Shown piece by piece: positions 35,791 through 45,572 of a DNA stretch of 64,000 nt. The position numbers and the translations under genes are program-made. The DNA is from Okeania sp. KiyG1 (lineage in GTDB: Bacteria; Cyanobacteriota; Cyanobacteriia; Cyanobacteriales; Microcoleaceae). The notes under the pieces are model-generated. The model saw only the letters and a program-made list of their open reading frames with translations, made no database searches and was not told the origin of the DNA. The DNA lies in assembly GCF_014132355.1 (NCBI RefSeq), contig NZ_BLZO01000121.1:94571-158570 (forward strand), read 5' to 3'. The first letter of the stretch is position 1. Every line of letters starts with the position of its first letter.

Positions 35791-36411
35791 TTAATTGAGC
35801 CAGGATACTTGAACAAAATGAGCTGGACGACCCCATAAATCTTGAGTTACAGAAATATTTACCACTCTTAAATTGAAAGGAATAGCAGTTGTTAAATATT
35901 TTTGGGCTAAATTACCTAGCTCTGGTGCTATTTGGAGTGCTGCTGTAGCTGCAATGCCAAAACCTAAGAGTTGCTCAATTGGTTTCCTGGGCATAAGTGT
36001 ATTTATACCTAGAGCCAATCCTAGAGTAAGAGTCATTGCCACTGATAAGTTTGTCCCACATCTAGGATGTACTGCCAAGTCCCATTCTCCAGAAGTAATT
36101 CGTTGTAATGCTACTTCTACTGCTTCCTCTAATTGAGATTCATTTATTGAACCATAAAGGTAAAATCCTTGTGGTGTAGACATTCCTCCAATTGATTCGT
36201 CAAAGGATGTTGAATTTCCTGAGTTTGCTAATTCACTGAGTACCCAAACTGTAGCGTGTTCTAGAGCATGAACTTGTCTAGTTGTCAATATTTCTTTTAA
36301 GCCAGGAATAAATTCTAGTTGTTGAAGAACATCACTATCTTGCGTAGGTTGGGGGGCAAAATTAAAGGGAAACTGTTGGTTTCCAGAGGAAGTAGAGGTG
36401 CTTGCTGTCAT
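35791..36411 (-). CDS. DUF6391 family protein
   Basis: This 206-residue cyanobacterial protein of unknown function (DUF6391) has two conserved-looking blocks: GLKEILTTRQVHALEHATVWVL (residues 34-55) and WDLAVHPRCGTNLSVAMTLTLGLALG (about 114-139). Their His/Cys content (HALEHA, HPRCG) suggests metal binding, which is inference. Two hydrophobic helices follow (AMTLTLGLALGINTL, LLGFGIAATAALQI), so it is probably membrane-associated. The C-terminus ends RPAHFVQVSWLN. It lies 91 bp upstream of psaE on the same strand and may share its region of transcription. Confidence 0.8.
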   Translation of the reverse strand: MTASTSTSSGNQQFPFNFAPQPTQDSDVLQQLEFIPGLKEILTTRQVHALEHATVWVLSELANSGNSTSFDESIGGMSTPQGFYLYGSINESQLEEAVEVALQRITSGEWDLAVHPRCGTNLSVAMTLTLGLALGINTLMPRKPIEQLLGFGIAATAALQIAPELGNLAQKYLTTAIPFNLRVVNISVTQDLWGRPAHFVQVSWLN

Positions 36412-37092
36412 GTTTTTTTAATTTGTTTGCTTTTAGCAATTGAATATTTCTAGATTTTATTCTTTTATACCAATTTTAATTTAACCTGTGAGTTCTTGTG
36501 GATATTAAGAGAATAGTAAATAGTCAAATTATTATGAATAATTTCTATCATGTCTCTTTGAATACCCATAGTCATTTCGGTTATCAGTTATCAGTTATCA
36601 GTACCTCGCAGCTATTGCCAGAGGCTTGAAATACTGAAGTTTATCTTCTCTTGGTCGATTGGATATGGCGAGGTTTCTTCCCCATCCCACCCTACGGGAA
36701 GCTCCGAAGATAGAACTCCGTTCCGAGATACGCGTTTCGCATCAGCGTTGCGTTGCGCCAGCTTTGCGTTGCGCCAGCTTTGCGTTGCGCCAGCTTTGCG
36801 AAGAAAAGCAAAAGCAAAAGCAAACGACCGCTGTCTTGGTCGATTGGATATGGCGAGGGGACCTCGCCATCCCATCCTAGGTCATGCTCCGCAAACGACC
36901 GCTTTTTTATCCCCTTGAAAGGGGAGGCTTTAGACCTTCTTTTTTGGTAAAAAATTTAGGAAATAGGTAATGGGGAATAGAGAGTAAATAACAAGGGGAA
37001 ATTTGTTTGCTCCGCATTCGGTACGGAAAAAATATTCTCGCTTCAACAGCTATATAATTTTGATTATGGCTAATTAATCACAGGGTCATTTC
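36412..37092. repeat. Intergenic repeat mosaic with short tandem array
   Basis: MITE-B modules (TTCTCTTGGTCGATTGGATATGGCGAGG) occur at about 36645 and again at 36832, so an internal segment is duplicated. Between them, 36745-36800 holds three near-perfect copies of TTGCGTTGCGCCAGCT and then AAAAGCAAAAGCAAAAGC. The MITE-B end (GGCTTTAGACCTTCTTTTTTGGTAA) lies at 36928-36952. No gene. Confidence 0.6.
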
Positions 37093-37221
37093 ATATTAAA
37101 TCCGGTAGCATTGGTATAATTCAGTATTGAGGAATAATTTATTAGTCTTCTAGAGTAAAATAGCCTTTTTTCCCTACTGACCATAGGAATTATATTACTC
37201 CGAAGCCCATGGATTTGATAT
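37093..37221. repeat. MITE-D copy
   Basis: Ends ATATTAAATCCGGTAGCATTGG and, at the right, GAAGCCCATGGATTTGATAT form inverted repeats. It is 129 bp with no coding. Related copies are at 32160-32299 and partly at 18694 and 49853. Confidence 0.75.
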
Positions 37222-37317
37222 CATTCTAGATTTTAGCCATGAATTTATTGATTTTCAGACAGCTAAAGATACATTTCCTCAAACTTGGAATAACGTGGTT
37301 TCGTCAATACATAAAAT

Positions 37318-37574
37318 GTAAGCATTTCCTAGGTCATGCTGCGCAAACAGCTATTAGCAGTCAGCTAGCCTCCTCCGGAGGAACTGCGGACTTCAGCAAC
37401 AATACTCTCTTCTTAAGGACAGTGTTTAAATTAACAACTGACTTTAAGAGCAAGGAAGCCAGCTTTGATAGTAAGACAATTAAATATTGCTTTTATCCTA
37501 AACTAAAAGCAATAGCTGAAGTCCGCAGTTCCGACCATAGGAGGCTAGCTGATGGCTGACGGCTGAATGCTTAC
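37318..37574. repeat. MITE-A copy with perfect 8-bp target duplication
   Basis: Ends GTAAGCATTTCC and GCTGAATGCTTAC. CATAAAAT is duplicated at 37310-37317 and 37575-37582. Inside are inverted arms containing GAACTGCGGACTTCAGC and its complement GCTGAAGTCCGCAGTTCC. Confidence 0.92.
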
Positions 37575-38665
37575 CATAAAATGGTATAGTTTAGAATGAA
37601 AAACCCCTGGAATGAGAGTTAATATTAGTGCATTATTTAAATGTATAAAATTATTTCCTCATTCAACTTATAATTCTTTTATATTCTCAAATTAATAGTG
37701 GTAATTAAGTATTACAAATTCAAGTTTATTGGTTTCTGAAACTATCAATAAAGGGGTTAATTTTTGAGTTTTTTTACATACAGAAAACTTTTAGATACAT
37801 CGCCTGTCATATCTACTTATTAGTTATATAATTTCCGTTTGAATACTTAGGGTTTGCTGAATAAATTTCAAAAACTTACTCAGTAAGAATTTAAGGCATT
37901 TCTAATCAGAAATTGTAGCCAATTTTCAGCTAAAATAGACAAAAAACCAGGTATCTATAACTGCACACACCATGTACAGAAAAGTAGGCCAACGTAACAC
38001 TGCACCAGAAAATTTTGAACTGCTGTTCAATGGCCAATTATCCCCAGACAATGGTTGGGTAGTGATGGCTAGTTTAATTTTTTGGTCAGAATATGAAGAT
38101 AAATATGCCAGTTTATTCTCTGAAGAAAGAGGATCACCCTATTTCCTTTAGAATGGCGCCCAAGGGCGTTAATTATTAAAGAGAAATTGGGTATAAGTGA
38201 TAGGGAAACAGTAGATAAAATTAAGGAAAACCCTTACTTACAATAGTTTATCGGCCTTGAATCCTAGAACAACCAAGCCCCATTTGATGCCTCAATGTTG
38301 GTTAATTTTAGAGAGAGAATAGGTGCAGAATTAATCAATCAAATTAATTCAGATATGGTTAAGACTCAGGGTAAAAATCCTCACGGGGTGACAATGGCCT
38401 CAAAAGTATTGCTAACAATGGTTTAAAGGATTAAAGTAACTCTTGAAAATTACGCTCAATAGTAAAAATAATAATCATTATTAGTAGGGGTATTGGCGAT
38501 CGCTACCCATCAGTATCCCCAATCTTAATTGATTGTTATGTCAACTGTTAATGGTAGCCATAAGTCACATTTTATGGTTAAAAAAGTCGGTCCTCTTACA
38601 GAAATAGACCGACCCAAATGCAATTTTTATCATTGTATGAGTCATATTTTAAACAATCTTTGACC

Positions 38666-39251
38666 GTAAGCATTCAGCGATTAGCAGTCAGCTATCAGCA
38701 AACCCTAATTATTCATTACTTCTAAGGTAAGCATTCAGCTATTAGCGGTCAGCTGTCAGCTTTTTAAAGAATGAAGTAAAAATTCGTTTAACTTATACTA
38801 TATTTTCGTAAGTATTTCCTGCGGAATGCGGAGCTAACAGCTATTAGTAGTCAGCTCGAGCGCAATAAGACCCTGCTTTTAAGGACATAGTTTAAATGAA
38901 TATAGGCTTTAAAAACTTTTGTAGTAAGATTAATTCTAGCTCAATTAATACAGCTTTAAAGCTACACGAAAAGCAATAGCTGAAGTCCGCAGTTCCGACC
39001 ACAGGAGGCTAGCTGATAGCTGACGGCTGTTTGCGCAGCATTCCGGAGGAAATGCTTACCTTCTAAGATTTAGGAAGGGGACTTTAACAGTAACTTTTAT
39101 TCTGTCTCATTTCTCAATTATTTTTACCTTCCCCAAAATTAATAGCTGAAGTTCGCAGTTCCGACCATAGGAGGCTAGCTGAAGTTCGCAGTTCCGACCA
39201 CAGGAGGCTAGCTGACGGCTGTTTGCGCAGCATTCCGGAGGAAATGCTTAC
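38666..39251. repeat. Large compound MITE-A in the IS4-type transposase
   Basis: Ends GTAAGCATTCAGC and GAAATGCTTAC. CTTTGACC is duplicated at 38658-38665 and 39252-39259. The interior contains further GTAAGCATT and AAATGCTTACC junctions (38728, 38807, 39050), so it is a tandem or nested compound of 586 bp. Confidence 0.85.
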
Positions 39252-39563
39252 CTTTGACCAATACTCAACTTCAAACTTTAAAAATTTTAGTTTGGTTAAT
39301 TACTGCTCCATTTAACTGTCCAAATAGAAAGGTTAGCTGCTTGTTTTCCTCTTCCCATTAAATATGAAAGTCGTCGTCGCCACATTCAACGGTTTTTAGC
39401 ATTATATTCTTTTAAGTTTACCAATGTGATTGGTTCCTCATTATAGAGAAAATTCTTGATTAATAATTTTCTCTAGGTAGTCGGCTAATTTTAACCATTG
39501 ATAGAACGATAGGGGAAAGCTCAGAATATTTTTGTTATAGGTGTAATCTACAAAAAACGTGCC

Positions 39564-39827
39564 GTAAGCATTCAGCTATTAGCAGTCAGCTATCAGCAAA
39601 CCCTAATTATTTATTACTTCTAAGATTTAGGAAGGGGACTTTAACAGTAACTTTACTTCTAAGATTTAGGGAGGGAACTTTAACAGTAACTTTTATTCTG
39701 TCTCAATTTATCAATTATTTTTACCTTCCCCAAAATTAATAGCTGAAGTTCGCAGTTCCGACCATAGGAGGCTAGCTGAAGTTCGCAGTTCCGACCACAG
39801 GAGGCTAGCTGACGGCTGAATGCTTAC
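39564..39827. repeat. MITE-A copy in the IS4-type transposase
   Basis: Ends GTAAGCATTCAGC and GCTGAATGCTTAC. Flanks AACGTGCC (39556-39563) and AACGTGCT (39828-39835) are an 8-bp duplication with one difference. Its interior repeats ACTTCTAAGATTTAGG twice and GTTCGCAGTTCCGACCA twice. Confidence 0.85.
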
Positions 39828-42299
39828 AACGTGCTTTACCTATTTATTGGCAAATTTTAGACAAGAAAGGTAGTAGTAATTTAGGAGAGCAGAAAGCACT
39901 TATTAAGCCTGTTTTACGTTTACTAAACAAATATGAATTAGTAATTATTGGAGATAGAGAATTCCATGCTCCAGAGTTATTTCACTGGTTGAAACATCGA
40001 AAATCACCTCAAAAATTTATTTTGTTTTCAGACAAAAAATGAATACTTACTATAGAAAACCAGGCAAAAATTATCAAAAATTGAGTTCTTTGCCTCTATG
40101 TCCTGGGACTAAAATCTTTTGAGTAATATTAATCTTACTCAAAAAAAAGGGTTTGGTCAATTTAATTTAGCAGCTTATTGGAAAGGTAAATATAATCAGA
40201 AAGTTGAAAAAGCGAGTGCTAATTGATGAGGTCTCCTCGGAATGAAAGACGCACTCAAGACAGAACCATGGTACTTATTGACAAATCTTGACAATTTAGA
40301 TGAAGTATTAAAAATTTATCGGTCAAGAATGGGTATTGAAGCTATGTTTAAAGACTGTAAAACAGGGGGGTATAATCTAGAAGGAAGTCAAGCTAATACC
40401 CAAGGTTTGACCAATCTAGTTTTACTCATTGCTATTGCTTATACTATTTCATGCCAACAAGGTAAAATTATCAAAAAATCCGGTTACCAAAAATACATTT
40501 TTCCATTGAAAGAACCTGTTCAAAAAGATAGAAGACATAGTAATTTTTGGCTTGGTATTTATGGTGAATTGTGGGTCATAGCTTGGGAATATTTAATCGA
40601 TATTGTCCAAGGTATGATGAATCTATCACCACAGAAAAAGCCCGATTATCAAAGAGGATTAAAAGCGATGTCTATGTTATTAGATTAAGTATTTGTACTT
40701 TCAAGAGTTCACAGTTTATTTAATAACTAAAAAAATTTTTAGTGGGCTGATATAAATTTTATTAGTGGCCTTAAATTGAAAAATAAATCAACTTAAGATG
40801 GGGTTGTAGTTGAGCGTACGCTTAACTATAACCCCTACTAATAATGATTATCATTTTCACTATTGATTGCAATTTTCAAGAGTTACTTTAATCCTTTAAA
40901 CCATTGTTAGCAATACCTTTTGAGGCCATTGTCGCCCCGTGAGGTAAAAATCAGGAAAATGAAGAGGAAAAAAAACACAAAATTAGAAGAAATCAATGAG
41001 CATCAAAATCAAGGTATAGCGCTGTGCGCAGGCAACAGCTCCGGAAAGCAACAGCTCCGGAAGGGGGAATAAAAAACCGATATTATAAGGCTTTTAGCTA
41101 TTGGACATCTCTTGTAATTTGTAAATATGCCAGCGCACATTGCTATAAATTAATCATAGATGCCACCTGCGCTCCTGCCGATATCAGCTATCCGACGGAC
41201 TTAAATCTATTAAATCAAGGGAGAATTCAAACCGAAAAAATCATAGATATTCTCTATGAACCAATCAAAAGTAAGTTTAATAAAAAACCTATTACTTGCC
41301 GTCAAATAGCAATAAAAGAATACTTAAAGGTAGCAAAAAAAAGACGACCTATTCGTAACGCAATCAGGAAAGCCATCAAAAAACAACTGAAATATGTAAG
41401 TAAAAATTTAAAAACCATAAAGCTGCTAATAGAGAATAGTGCCAGTCTAGAAAGTCTGAGTCAAAAACAATATAAAACATTGCTAGTAGTGAGTGAAGTA
41501 TATCGTCAGCAACAATCAATGTGGGATAACAAAGAAAAACGAATAGATGACAGAATAGTAAATATAAATCAACCTCATGTCCGTCCCATAGTGAGAGTAA
41601 AAGCAGGAATTAACACAGAATTTGGAGCCAAATTATCTGCAAATTGCATTGATGGATATGTATTTTTACACCGATAATTGTTGGTCAACTATAATAAGTC
41701 AGTAGATTTAAAAGCTCAAGTTGAAGATTTTAAAAATTACACAGGTCATTACCCAGAGTCAGTTCATGCAGACCAGATTTATAGAACTAGAGAAAACCGA
41801 AAAATCTGTAAAGAGAAAGGTATTAGAATGAGTGGTCCTCCTTTGGGAAGACCATCAAAAAATATTGATAAAGAGCAGAAAAAACAAACTCAATTAGATG
41901 AAAGATTACGGAACCATATTGAGGGCAAATTCGGGCAAGCAAAAAGAGGATTTAGTTTGGGAAAAGTAATGGCTAAACTTTCTGAAACTTCCACAACTGC
42001 CATAGAACTCCGTTCCGCTGCGCGATCGCAATTACTTTTTTAGTAATCAACCTTTCTACCCTCACCGGAAGAGGCTTTTTCTCTTTTTTTATACCTTTTT
42101 GGAGAAAAAACTGTTTTTGCGGTCTATTTAATCATTTAAACTTATAACTTAGTTAATGATGATAATAAAAAATTATAATCACCTTTTCTTTGAATAACAA
42201 ATCAACCGTTTTCAGATTTTTTCAGCATGCCCTACTTATAAATCAGTCAGCAAAAAGTAGAGATATATACAGATATTTGGTGTTTAAAGGAGAGGAGCT

Positions 42300-43640
42300 G
42301 TTTTTTGACATCCTCCCCGGCCTAAAGGCACGGGGATTCCTACCGAGCCTAAGCTCCTCGGTGGGTTGACGTATCACAGGCTGCTGCTACCTTGGCGGTA
42401 GTCTTACGCTTGCCTCCACGTCCGTTTTTTGTCTCGGACTGCCCGCCCGCGACTAATATATTTATTGCTGCATTCTCGTCTCTATCGTGTTTTGCACCGC
42501 AGTTGAGGCACTCCCATTCTCGCACCTGAAGGTCTAGCTTCCCACCTTTAAAGCCACAATTTGAGCAAATTTGAGAGGTAGGCTCCCAACGATTAATTAC
42601 TCTAAAATCGCGACCATATTTTTCAGCAATTCCATCTAGAAGTGTTCGGAATTGTCTCCAACCTAAATCGGATATAGCCCTGGATAATTTACGATTCTTA
42701 ACCATCCCAGAAACGTTTAAATCTTCTAAAACAATTGTTTGGTTTTCACGAATTATTTCAGTAGATAATTTATGTAGAAAATCTGTCCTTGTATCTTTCA
42801 GTTTGGCATGGAACTTAGCAACTCTAATCCTGGCTTTTTCATACCTTTTAGAGCCTTTAGTTTTATGAGATAATGACTTGCTTAACTTTCTTAACTTCTT
42901 AATTCGTTTCTTAAGTGGTTTAGGAGCATCAACCTTTGTACCATTACTAAATGTAGCAAAGGTTTTAATGCCTAAATCTATACCTACTGAACTATCAGTT
43001 TTAGGTAAGACTTCTGGTTGTATTTCTACTACAAAACTCAAGAAATATCTATGAGCAGAATCTTTAATTACTGTTACTGATGATGGAGCAGCAGGTAACT
43101 CTCTTGACCATACTATTTTCAGCTTTCCTATCTTGGCTAAATAGACTTTATGTTGACTAATCTTAAAGCCACCTTTTCTAAACCTAGCAGTTTGCTTTGA
43201 CTTTCTACTTTTAAATTTAGGAGGTCTAACAGGTCTACCTTTTCTCTTGCCTTGAGTTGATTTAAAAAAGTTTTGATAAGCCTGATTTAAATCATTCAAT
43301 GATTGCTGCAATGGTATGTTAGAAACCTCTGACAACCATTCTCTTGCTTCAGTCTTTTTAGCAGATGTAATAAAAAGCTTTTGTAGTTCTAAATTATTAG
43401 GTTTCTTTTCTCCTGATTTATACTTCTGTTGGGAGTAAGCTAGACTATCATTCCAAACCACACGGACACAGCCAAATAGCTTGGCTAATCGGTATTTTTG
43501 TCCCGGGGTTGGATATATACGGTACTTAAATCTAGCTTTCATAACTTGACTTTTAAACTAACAAAGTAATAACATATTTATAGACAAAAATCAACTAAAA
43601 AGTCGCCCTAGAAGGGCGAGGCTTGAAACCCATTTTTCTG
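42300..43640 (-). mobile_element. IS1341/IS605-type element with intact tnpB
   Basis: On the minus strand the right end carries the TnpB terminal hairpin GAATCCCCGTGCC TTTA GGCCGGGGAGGATGTCAA at 42306-42334, 14 bp beyond the tnpB stop. The left end near 43600-43628 has a small hairpin CGCCC TAGAA GGGCG. No tnpA. It would need a TnpA in trans, for example from the element at 57.7 kb, if the ends are compatible. Confidence 0.75.
42349..43542 (-). CDS. tnpB: TnpB, RNA-guided endonuclease of an IS605-family element
   Basis: This 397-residue, apparently full-length TnpB is of the family ancestral to Cas12, which uses an RNA transcribed from the element's 3' end to cut DNA. The RuvC triad is intact: Asp189 in GIDLGIKTFA, Glu273 in VLEDLNVSGM, and the Asp in HDRDENAAINI (353-359). 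The zinc ribbon is CSNCGFKGGKL...CLNCG (326-348). N-terminal MKARFKYRIYPTPGQ is typical. The guide-RNA-like hairpin follows the stop directly. It is one of two intact tnpB genes in the window, against several dead ones. Confidence 0.93.
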   Translation of the reverse strand: MKARFKYRIYPTPGQKYRLAKLFGCVRVVWNDSLAYSQQKYKSGEKKPNNLELQKLFITSAKKTEAREWLSEVSNIPLQQSLNDLNQAYQNFFKSTQGKRKGRPVRPPKFKSRKSKQTARFRKGGFKISQHKVYLAKIGKLKIVWSRELPAAPSSVTVIKDSAHRYFLSFVVEIQPEVLPKTDSSVGIDLGIKTFATFSNGTKVDAPKPLKKRIKKLRKLSKSLSHKTKGSKRYEKARIRVAKFHAKLKDTRTDFLHKLSTEIIRENQTIVLEDLNVSGMVKNRKLSRAISDLGWRQFRTLLDGIAEKYGRDFRVINRWEPTSQICSNCGFKGGKLDLQVREWECLNCGAKHDRDENAAINILVAGGQSETKNGRGGKRKTTAKVAAACDTSTHRGA

Positions 43641-43799
43641 GTCACAACACTATGGAAAAGCTTTGATATTAAATAGTTTTTAGAAGAGCTTTGGCTTTTC
43701 TACTATTAGTGACTTAATACCAAAAAAGCTTTATTCTTCCTTCATCCCCCTCCGATTCTGAATGGAGAATTTTTCATCTATTCTGTATAGTAGTATTGA

Positions 43800-44552
43800 C
43801 TAATTTGTTTCTTCTTGCCTTTGACCATTACGGAATACTCCGGGAAATCTTTTTCCTTCAGCATCTATAATAATCCCGACACCATGAGGTATTCCTCCTC
43901 TTAACTCTCCTTCATAACGAATTCCATTAGGATATGTACAACTTCCTTTGCCATCTAGTTCTGAATTATAAAAATCTCCTTGACATCGTATACCATCAGC
44001 ACGAGTAAATACTCCTGGGCCAAAAGGAGAGCCAGCAAAGAAATCTCCCTCATAGCGATCGCCATTGGCATAAATAAATTGACCTTGACCAGTAGGCTGA
44101 CTACTAATCACATTATTAGACAGATTCTCCACTAAGTTAAAATCTCCGACAAAGCGATCGCCATTGGCGAAAATAATTGTACCTGACCTAATCTGTCCAT
44201 TTTGGAATACTCCTGTCACTCTGGAATCATCAGAGAATATAAAAGTCCCCTGTCCATTAGGCAGACCATTCCTAAACTGTCCTTCGTAGCGATTACGATT
44301 CAAATAGACATATACACCACTTCCTTCTGGTCTTCCATTGACAAAATCTCCAGCATAATTATCTCCATTGGAATAATTGCATTTCACTCTGCCAGTAGGA
44401 GGGTTTCCTTCACACAAAGGTGCTTCTTCTTCTGTTTGTTCTTGTGCCATTAAGGACTGAGGATGCCACATCAAAATTGTGTATCCCAGGCAAGAAGCTG
44501 TTAGTATTGCTATTTTTAGTTGTTTTATTGATAGCATCATGGCCAATATCAA
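43800..44552 (-). CDS. Secreted MORN-repeat protein
   Basis: This protein is up to 250 residues. An N-terminal signal peptide (IKQLKIAILTASCLGYTIL) ends near MAQEQ, so it is exported. Residues 60-245 are about eight MORN repeats of the type GDNYAGDFVNGRPEGSGVY, NRYEGQFRNGLPNGQGTF and GIRYEGELRGGIPHGVGI, with two cysteine pairs (CEGNPPTGRVKC, CQGDFYNSELDGKGSC). MORN repeats form elongated beta sheets that can bind lipids or other proteins. A second ATG at 44537 (MLSIKQ) is a more likely start than 44552. Function unknown; next to two secreted proline-rich proteins. Confidence 0.88.
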   Translation of the reverse strand: MILAMMLSIKQLKIAILTASCLGYTILMWHPQSLMAQEQTEEEAPLCEGNPPTGRVKCNYSNGDNYAGDFVNGRPEGSGVYVYLNRNRYEGQFRNGLPNGQGTFIFSDDSRVTGVFQNGQIRSGTIIFANGDRFVGDFNLVENLSNNVISSQPTGQGQFIYANGDRYEGDFFAGSPFGPGVFTRADGIRCQGDFYNSELDGKGSCTYPNGIRYEGELRGGIPHGVGIIIDAEGKRFPGVFRNGQRQEETN

Positions 44553-44653
44553 GCCTATTTATTAATTTAAAGAGTTTCTATTATTTTTTGATTCCATTAT
44601 TATATAGAGTTCTACAGAACTGTGGGATATAGATAATTACTGAAAAGCAACGC

Positions 44654-45440
44654 TATATATTCAGTCACGAAATGCTGTTTTGATGTTGAATAAAAAGTCA
44701 TGTGCAGGGGCGAGTTACACCCAATAATAAAATACTATCACGATTTTTTTGAGGATACAAGGGCAAAAGCCTTGCTACTTTTTTTGGAGCTTCACAGGAT
44801 GATAATTTTTCTTTGGTTGTGAATAATAGCGTTGGCGGAGCAAGTGCGGTAGCTACATCACTTCTGCATGAGTATATATGGATGTGTTGATGGGGTAAAA
44901 CATTTTTCGGCGTCACAACTTCTTTGTCTTAGAGCTTCACAGAATGATAATTTTTCTGGTGTTTTGATGGTGTGAGTATCTCTTCTATATATATTCAGTC
45001 ACGAAATGCTGTTTTAATGTTGAATAAAAAGTCATGCGTAGGGGCGAGTTACACCCAATAATAAAATACTATCATAATTTTTTTGAGGATACAAGGGCAA
45101 AAGCCTTGCTACTTTTTTGGAGCTTCACAGGATGATAATTTTTCTTTGGTTGTGAATATAGTGATCACTTCTGCATGAGTATATATGGATGTGTTGATGG
45201 GGTAAAACATTTTTCGGTGTCACAACTTCTTTGTCTTAGAGCTTCACAGAATGATGACTTTTCTGGTGTTTTGATAGTGTGAGTATCTCTTCTATATATA
45301 TTCAGTGGCGAAATGCTGTTTTTGCGTTGAATAAAAAGTCATATGTAGGGGCGAGTTACACCCAATAATAAAATACTATCATAATTTTTTTGAGGATGCA
45401 AGGGCAAAAGCCTTGCCTTTTTTGGAGCTTCATAGAATGC
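44654..45440. repeat. Tandem repeat of about 307-334 bp, 2.4 copies
   Basis: The anchor TATATATTCAGT(C/G)(A/G)CGAAATGCTGTTT occurs at about 44654, 44988 and 45295. Each unit then carries GGGGCGAGTTACACCCAATAATAAAATACTATCA and AGGGCAAAAGCCTTGC. The second unit lacks a 27-bp piece (GCGTTGGCGGAGCAAGTGCGG) present in the first. No gene is supported inside. It lies between the MORN gene and the proline-rich genes. Confidence 0.88.
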
Positions 45441-45572
45441 AGATTGCTCATCAGTGTATCTGTGGCCAAATCATTGTCTAGCAACAACTGCATTGGTAAT
45501 GATGAAGCCTGTTTATAGGGACACAGCCAAATAAGTAGAGCAAGTCTAAAAAATTAGGATAATTTATTTTTT

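Larger units (their letters stand above)
38630..40688 (+). pseudogene. IS4-family transposase, broken
   Basis: Pieces in order: YESYFKQSLTNTQLQTLKIL (split by a MITE-A), a decayed middle (LILTIDRT), ALPIYWQILDKKGSSNLGEQ, VIIGDREFHAPELFHWLKHR, and the C-terminal part at 40242-40688 (YRSRMGIEAMFKDCKTGGYN and NLVLLIAIAYT). The Y-R-E signature region of IS4-type DDE transposases (YRSRMGIEAMFKD) is clear. Frameshifts, stops and two MITEs inactivate it. Confidence 0.85.
38380..40943 (+). mobile_element. IS4-type element with long inverted repeats, nested in the IS5-type element
   Basis: The left arm begins CTCACGGGGTGACAATGGCC and the right arm is its complement ending GGCCATTGTCGCCCCGTGAG. The inverted repeats extend for about 110 bp with few mismatches. 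GTAAAAATC (9 bp) is duplicated at 38371-38379 and 40944-40952. It contains a transposase pseudogene and two MITE-A insertions. Confidence 0.88.
37972..42043 (+). pseudogene. DDE transposase of the IS5/IS1182-type element
   Basis: The N-terminal part starts at 37972 (MYRKVGQRNTAPENFELLFN, DNGWVVMASLI) and runs, with frameshifts, to MVKTQGKN at about 38378. It resumes at 40953 as QENEEEKNTKLEEINEH, then NRYYKAFSYWTSLVICKYAS (41024-41677) and YNKSVDLKAQVEDFKNYTGHYPESVHADQIYRTRENR (41678-42043), with GKFGQAKRGFSLG near the end. DDE-type motifs ATCAPADISYPTDL and HADQIY are visible. It is dead because of an in-frame stop at 41677, frameshifts and the 2.56-kb insertion. Confidence 0.85.
37849..42233 (+). 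mobile_element. IS5/IS1182-type insertion sequence, interrupted by an IS4-type element
   Basis: Ends AGGGTTTGCTGAATAAA (left) and TTTTTTCAGCATGCCCT (right) are inverted repeats. ACTT is duplicated at 37845-37848 and 42234-42237. Without the nested element (38380-40943 plus duplication) it would be about 1.8 kb. The ends match MITE-E, which is probably its non-autonomous offspring. Confidence 0.85.
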
